Below, one piece after another: positions 59,982 to 64,000 of a stretch of 64,000 nucleotides of DNA. Source of the DNA: Methylorubrum extorquens (GTDB lineage: Bacteria > Pseudomonadota > Alphaproteobacteria > Rhizobiales > Beijerinckiaceae). Positions within the stretch are counted from its first letter, which is position 1, and every line of letters begins with the position of its first letter. The translations under genes were made by a program, and so were the position numbers. The stretch is from assembly GCF_024169925.1 (NCBI RefSeq), contig NZ_JALJXF010000001.1:2486001-2550000 (forward strand), given 5' to 3'. The notes below the pieces were generated by a model. That model did not search any database. It had not been told where the DNA came from and saw only the letters and a program-made list of their open reading frames with translations.

Positions 59982-61787
59982 ATGACCGCCCAACCCCTCA
60001 CTCGCTTCACCGTCGCGCCCCTGGCCCAAATGACGCGGCGCCTCGCCGACGTCGCCGCAGGCCGCGCCGAGCCCGATCTGGTGATCACCGGCGCACGGGT
60101 GCTCTCGACCTATTCCGAGCGCATCCTGCCCGACCGCGAGATCTGGATCGCGGGCGGGCGCATCGCTGCGGTGAAGCCGGCGGGCCACCATCGCGGCGCC
60201 GCCCCACGCTACGACGCGCGCGGCGGCCTGATCGCGCCGGGGCTGGTCGATCCGCATCTGCACATCGAGAGCAGCATGGTGACGGCCTGCGCCTATGCCG
60301 AGGCCGCGCTGATCAACGGCACCACCACGATCGTCTGCGACAGCCACGAGATCGGCAACGTGCTCGACGTGAACGGCGTGGAATGGATGCTGGAGGATGC
60401 CCGCGCGGCGCCCCTCAATATCTTCCTGACCGTGCCGAGCACGGTGCCCGCCACCACGCCGGATCTCGAGACCGCGGGCGGCGACCTGACGGCGGAGAAG
60501 ATCGGCGCCCTGTTCGATGCGTGGCCCGAGGCGATCGGGCTCGGCGAGAAGATGGATTTCGTCGCGGTGGCCGCCGGGGACGAGCGGGCGCACGCCATCA
60601 TCCGCGCCGCGCTGGAACGGGGCCGCCCGGTCTCGGGTCACGTCTACGGCCGTGACTTCGTGGCGGCCTACGCCGCGAGCGGCGTCACCGACACCCACGA
60701 GGCGGTGGATGCCGACATTGCCGACGACCTTTTGGAGGCAGGCCTCTGGATCTTCCTGCGCGGGGGGCCGCCTACCACGCCCTGGCACTCGCTGCCGAAG
60801 GCGATCGGCACCGTCACCGAGTACGGCGCCGCCTGGAAGCGGGTCTGTGCCTGCAGCGACGATCGCGACGCCGACGACCTCCTCGCCTTCGGCCTCGACT
60901 GGGTGGTGCGCGAGGCGGTGGCGCGCGGCATTCCGAAACCCGCCGCCTGGGCGATGGGCTCGCTGCACGGGGCCACCCGCTACGGCCTCGACGGCGAGGT
61001 CGGCGGCCTCGGCGGCGGGCGCCGGGCCGACCTCGTGCTCCTGAACGACGATCTCGTCCCGCAGGCGACGTGGTACGGCGGTGTGCAGGTTGTGGAGGAC
61101 CGTAAACCGACGCCGCGGCTCGAAGAGGCGCTGGCCCGGCCCTACCGCTACCCGGCGCCGGCCTACGCCACGGTCCGCCTGCCCGATCCCGTTCCCGCGC
61201 TGATCCCGGCGCTGCCGCCCGCGCCCTGCACGGTCAACGCGATCCGCACCACGCTGCCGGGCATCGAGCTGACGCATGAGCGCGTCGCGCTCACCCCCGG
61301 CGCGGATTGGGCGGCGACGCTCGCCGCGCACGATCTCTGCCACGTCGCGGTGGTCGAGCGGCACGGCCGCTCCGGCGGCGTCGCCCACGGGCTGCTCTCG
61401 GCCTTCGGCTTGAAGCGCGGCGCGGTGGCGAGCAGCGTCGGCCACGATTCGCACAACGTCGTCGTCGCGGGGCTGAACGAAGCCGACATGCGGGTGGCTC
61501 TCGACGCCATCGCCGGGCATCAGGGCGGCGTCTGCGTCGTCGAGGAGGGCCAAGTCGTCGCGATGGTGACGCTGCCGGTGGCGGGCCTCCTCTCCGACAA
61601 GCGCGTGGGCGCGGTGGCGGACGAGGTCAAGGCGCTCAAGCGCGCCTGGGAGCGGGCCGGCTGCAGCATCCCCTATATGGGCTTCAACCTGATCCCGCTC
61701 GCGGTGATCCCGCAGATCCGCATCACCGACAAGGGCGTGGTGCTGGTGCCGGAGATGCGCCCGGTGCCGCTGTTCGAGGCGGCTTGA
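59982..61787 (+). CDS. ade: Adenine deaminase
   Basis: This protein has 601 residues from ATG 59982 (AAGGAAGG upstream). The amidohydrolase barrel has the metal-binding [15 protein letters not shown] (HxH), a Lys/Glu region in [16 protein letters not shown], His in [12 protein letters not shown] and the [11 protein letters not shown]sp motif. It is the long AdeC type with a C-terminal beta domain ([34 protein letters not shown]). It converts adenine to hypoxanthine and ammonia in purine salvage. It could also dispose of adenine released by HpnG, a metabolic link I infer. Confidence 0.95.
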   Translation: MTAQPLTRFTVAPLAQMTRRLADVAAGRAEPDLVITGARVLSTYSERILPDREIWIAGGRIAAVKPAGHHRGAAPRYDARGGLIAPGLVDPHLHIESSMVTACAYAEAALINGTTTIVCDSHEIGNVLDVNGVEWMLEDARAAPLNIFLTVPSTVPATTPDLETAGGDLTAEKIGALFDAWPEAIGLGEKMDFVAVAAGDERAHAIIRAALERGRPVSGHVYGRDFVAAYAASGVTDTHEAVDADIADDLLEAGLWIFLRGGPPTTPWHSLPKAIGTVTEYGAAWKRVCACSDDRDADDLLAFGLDWVVREAVARGIPKPAAWAMGSLHGATRYGLDGEVGGLGGGRRADLVLLNDDLVPQATWYGGVQVVEDRKPTPRLEEALARPYRYPAPAYATVRLPDPVPALIPALPPAPCTVNAIRTTLPGIELTHERVALTPGADWAATLAAHDLCHVAVVERHGRSGGVAHGLLSAFGLKRGAVASSVGHDSHNVVVAGLNEADMRVALDAIAGHQGGVCVVEEGQVVAMVTLPVAGLLSDKRVGAVADEVKALKRAWERAGCSIPYMGFNLIPLAVIPQIRITDKGVVLVPEMRPVPLFEAA

Positions 61788-61811
61788 GACGGCCGAAGAG
61801 GCGGGCTCTCC

Positions 61812-61835
61812 CCTCTCCCCGCGAGCGGGGAGAGG
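61812..61835. repeat. CTCTCCCCG hairpin (intergenic repeat type)
   Basis: CCTCTCCCCG pairs with CGGGGAGAGG around a 4-base CGAG loop, between convergent ade and the DUF3313 gene. The sequence matches a short palindrome scattered through many alphaproteobacterial genomes. It lacks a T run but may still terminate transcription on both strands. Confidence 0.7.
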
Positions 61836-61869
61836 AGATCCGCGTTGACCTGGGCGATCGAACGCGGGC

Positions 61870-62757
61870 TCAGCGTGCCGCCGAGACGCCCGGACCCTTG
61901 TCGGTCCATTCCGGCGGCAGACCGATCATGTCGGCCAGGATGCCGTCGAAGCCGGGCGCCCGGCCGAAGGCCTCGCAATCCGGGTCGAGGGGCGCTTCGC
62001 CGAGCGTGGTGATGCGGATCCGGTCATAGGTGGGCAACTGCAGCTCGCCCTTGAACGGATCCTTGCCGGTAGCGAGGTAGGAGCCGAAATCCTGGCCGAA
62101 CTCGCCGGCCAGATCGTAGGCGTCGCTGGCGGCCGAGAAGCGGGCTTGGTTGGTGAAGGAGTTGGCCGCGCCCGCCCAGATCATCGCCGCGCGCTGGCGG
62201 TTGCGGGTGTCGAGCGCCTCGGATTCGATGGTCAGGCTGCCGAGCCCGATCGGCACCCGCGGCACCGGAATCCGGCCGATCGTGTTGGCGAAGCCGACGC
62301 CGACCTGGCCGGCCACCGAAATCGCCGTCGTGGCGGCGACGGTCGCGCCGGAGGCCGGCACGTTGGTGAGATCGACCCGGGTCACCGCCGAGCGCACCGT
62401 GAGGTCGGCGCGCCCCGACGACACCACGTCGTAGCGCAGCGAGAGGTCGTAGCAGAGCGCCCGGTCGGCGGCGTTGGCGATCAGGCGCCGCTCCACCGGC
62501 GACAGGCCGGGGCCGGAGACGGCCTCGGAGAAGACCGTCGGCACGATGCGCACGGTGCGTACCGTCTGCGGCAGGGTCGGATCGATGAACAGCTTGGATT
62601 CGGAGGCGACGGCGTCGCTGGCCACGAACTGGTCGCGGCGCGAGAGGGCGCCGCCGTCGGTGAGCACCACGTCGCCGCAGCCGGCCAACCCGGCGAGCAG
62701 GGCGGCGGCGAGCGCGAGACGGGAAACGCCGGGACGAAGGTTCGACCGCAGGGGCAT
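61870..62757 (-). CDS. DUF3313 family lipoprotein
   Basis: This protein has 295 residues from ATG 62757 (GAAAGAG upstream). The signal peptide ends in a lipobox LAGC (LAAALLAGLAGCGDVVLTDG), so it should be anchored in a membrane. The DUF3313 domain follows, with VRTVRIVPTVFSEAV, DLTVRSAVTRVDLTNVPASG and ARFSAASDAYDLAGEFGQDF. The family function is unknown. It converges with ade and diverges from the MFS gene across 295 bases. Confidence 0.85.
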   Translation of the reverse strand: MPLRSNLRPGVSRLALAAALLAGLAGCGDVVLTDGGALSRRDQFVASDAVASESKLFIDPTLPQTVRTVRIVPTVFSEAVSGPGLSPVERRLIANAADRALCYDLSLRYDVVSSGRADLTVRSAVTRVDLTNVPASGATVAATTAISVAGQVGVGFANTIGRIPVPRVPIGLGSLTIESEALDTRNRQRAAMIWAGAANSFTNQARFSAASDAYDLAGEFGQDFGSYLATGKDPFKGELQLPTYDRIRITTLGEAPLDPDCEAFGRAPGFDGILADMIGLPPEWTDKGPGVSAAR

Positions 62758-63052
62758 CAGGCTCTTTCGCGGGATGGAGGCCGGCGCCGGGAGACGCTCG
62801 GGGACGCGCATCCTGCCGAGACCGGCGGGACAGCATCGCTTTTCGGGCGGAAGCCTAGCCTTAAGCCGGCAGTCCCGGAAGGATCGGGCGGGGGACGGTG
62901 CGCGTATCCCGCGGGCCTGTGACCGTTCAGCCACGTTGTTTCATCCCAACCCCACGCAACGCCGGATCATAGAGTCGCCTCCCTGCAACGCTTCCGCGCC
63001 TCACGCGCGCGCCTGCGCAACCCTTCGGCACGTCGCGCGCTTGTCCCTGCCG

Positions 63053-64000
63053 ATGCGTCCCGCCCAGATCGTCCCCCTCGTCGTCGCCACCGCTTTGTTC
63101 ATGGAGAACACCGACTCGACGGTGATCGCCACGGCCCTGCCGGCGATCGCGGCGAGCCTCGGCGTCGATCCGATCGCCCTCAAGCTGGCGCTCACGGCCT
63201 ATCTCGTGAGTCTGGCGATCTTCATTCCGGTTTCGGGCTGGGCCGCCGACCGCTACGGCGCCCGCAACGTCTTTCGCGCCGCCCTGTGCGTGTTCATGGC
63301 CGGCTCGCTCGCCTGCGCCGCCGCGAACTCGCTCACCGGCTTCGTCGCCGCCCGCTTCGTGCAGGGGGTCGGCGGGGCGATGATGGTGCCGGTCGGCCGC
63401 CTCGTGATCCTGCGCTCGGTGCCGAAATCCGAACTCGTCGGGGCGCTGGCCTACCTCACGATTCCGGCGCTGATCGGCCCGATCCTCGGGCCGCCGCTCG
63501 GCGGCTTCATCACCACTTATGCCGACTGGCGCTGGATCTTCTTCATCAACATCCCGATCGGGCTCGCCGGCATCGTGCTCGCGACCCTGTATTTCGGCGA
63601 CATCCGCGAGGAGACGCGCCCGCCGCTCGACGTGACGGGCTTCCTGCTCTCGGGCGGCGGGCTCGCCCTGCTGATGCTGGGCTTTGCCGCGACCGGGCGC
63701 CATCTCCTGCCGGACGGCGTCTCCTGGGGCTGCATGGCCGGCGGCCTCGCGCTCATCGGGCTCTACCTGCGCCACGCCAAGCGCACCGAGCACCCGCTCA
63801 TCCGCCTCGACCTACTCAAGCACGACACCTTCCGCGCGGCGGTGACGGGGGGAAGCCTGTTCCGCATCGGCACGGGCGCCATCCCCTTCCTGCTGCCGCT
63901 GATGCTGCAGATCGGCTTCGGGCTCGATCCCCTGCATTCCGGGCTCATCACCTTCGCCGCGGCGGCCGGCGCCCTTCTCATCAAGATCGTCGGCCCGCGC
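63053..64000 (+). CDS. MFS multidrug exporter, DHA2 (EmrB/QacA) type, N-terminal part
   Basis: The frame starts at ATG 63053 and runs open to the window end, so 316 residues are visible and the C-terminus is missing. MENTDSTVIATALPAIAASL is the DHA2 helix-1 signature (motif D1-like), and VSGWAADRYGARNVFRAALC is MFS motif A. GPILGPPLGGFITTYADWRW is motif C of antiporters, followed by IFFINIPIGLAG. At least nine membrane helices lie in the visible part, fitting a 14-helix proton-coupled exporter. The ribosome-binding site is weak. No EmrA-like partner is in view. Confidence 0.92.
   Translation, partial: MRPAQIVPLVVATALFMENTDSTVIATALPAIAASLGVDPIALKLALTAYLVSLAIFIPVSGWAADRYGARNVFRAALCVFMAGSLACAAANSLTGFVAARFVQGVGGAMMVPVGRLVILRSVPKSELVGALAYLTIPALIGPILGPPLGGFITTYADWRWIFFINIPIGLAGIVLATLYFGDIREETRPPLDVTGFLLSGGGLALLMLGFAATGRHLLPDGVSWGCMAGGLALIGLYLRHAKRTEHPLIRLDLLKHDTFRAAVTGGSLFRIGTGAIPFLLPLMLQIGFGLDPLHSGLITFAAAAGALLIKIVGPR

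Noticed and set aside
1..64000. Search for CRISPR arrays, insertion sequences, prophage or integration sites
   Set aside because: No regularly spaced direct repeats, transposase, integrase or tRNA-associated duplication was seen by eye; the only recombinase-like gene appears inactive.

Overview
The window is a roughly 70% G+C chromosomal segment that reads as a Methylobacterium/Methylorubrum-type alphaproteobacterium (order Hyphomicrobiales). The evidence is the combination of polyhydroxybutyrate genes (phaA, phaB, phaR and a PhaJ-like hydratase), a large hopanoid side-chain locus (hpnG, H, I, J, K, L, M, N), two C30/C40-carotenoid desaturase-type genes beside a glycosyltransferase and an acyltransferase, and strong G/C third-position codon bias. 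Genus assignment is inference. I see no rRNA, CRISPR array, insertion sequence or phage module. The only tRNA is tRNA-Gly(GCC).

Layout. 1-5.3 kb: the end of an acyl-CoA dehydrogenase-like gene, two small secreted Cys-containing proteins (one resembling phospholipase A2), a Crp/Fnr regulator, an AT-rich island, a ModE-HTH/periplasmic-binding-like regulator, a degenerate serine recombinase and a start-less coding remnant. 5.3-11.6 kb: a tightly overlapping minus-strand glycan locus (TPR/GT41 glycosyltransferase, DegT aminotransferase, WbqC-like protein, PhyH-type dioxygenase, SAM methyltransferase, GNAT). 11.7-16.8 kb: tRNA-Gly and housekeeping enzymes (Nudix, FAH-family, FAD-linked oxidase, DUF2218, M29 aminopeptidase). 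17-19.5 kb: a CDP-glycerol glycerophosphotransferase-like protein, a phosphoalcohol cytidylyltransferase and a lipid A-type acyltransferase. 19.6-22.8 kb: phaB, phaA and phaR. 22.9-26.2 kb: L32, a lytic transglycosylase, a HAD phosphatase and gluconokinase. 26.5-40.6 kb: a Wza-type exporter coupled to hpnG, then hpnH, hpnN, hpnK, hpnJ, hpnI, hpnM, hpnL and a divergent amidinotransferase. 40.9-48 kb: mixed small enzymes, a PhaJ-like hydratase, a TrmH-family methyltransferase and a HerA-like ATPase. 48.2-57 kb: an all-plus carotenoid cluster interleaved with an ABC-2 exporter and a glutamine amidotransferase. 57.2-64 kb: Ppx/GppA, a SnoaL-like protein, RlmE, adenine deaminase, a DUF3313 lipoprotein and the start of an MFS exporter cut by the window edge.

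How the genes work together. HpnH, HpnG, HpnI, HpnK and HpnJ together account for building the adenosyl/ribosyl side chain of hopanoids and converting it to the glucosamine and cyclitol-ether forms; HpnL, HpnM and HpnN are the associated membrane and transport proteins. The arginine-type amidinotransferase divergent from hpnL is the most interesting gene: guanidine-substituted bacteriohopanetetrol cyclitol ether is a known Methylobacterium lipid, and this enzyme has the right chemistry and location to make it. The carotenoid block has what is needed for a glucosyl and fatty-acyl ester of a carotenoic acid (two CrtI/CrtN-family enzymes, a GT2 and a PlsC-like acyltransferase). Two copies of a palindromic intergenic repeat, several strong terminators, a candidate PhaR palindrome and a possible small RNA make up most of the non-coding signal.
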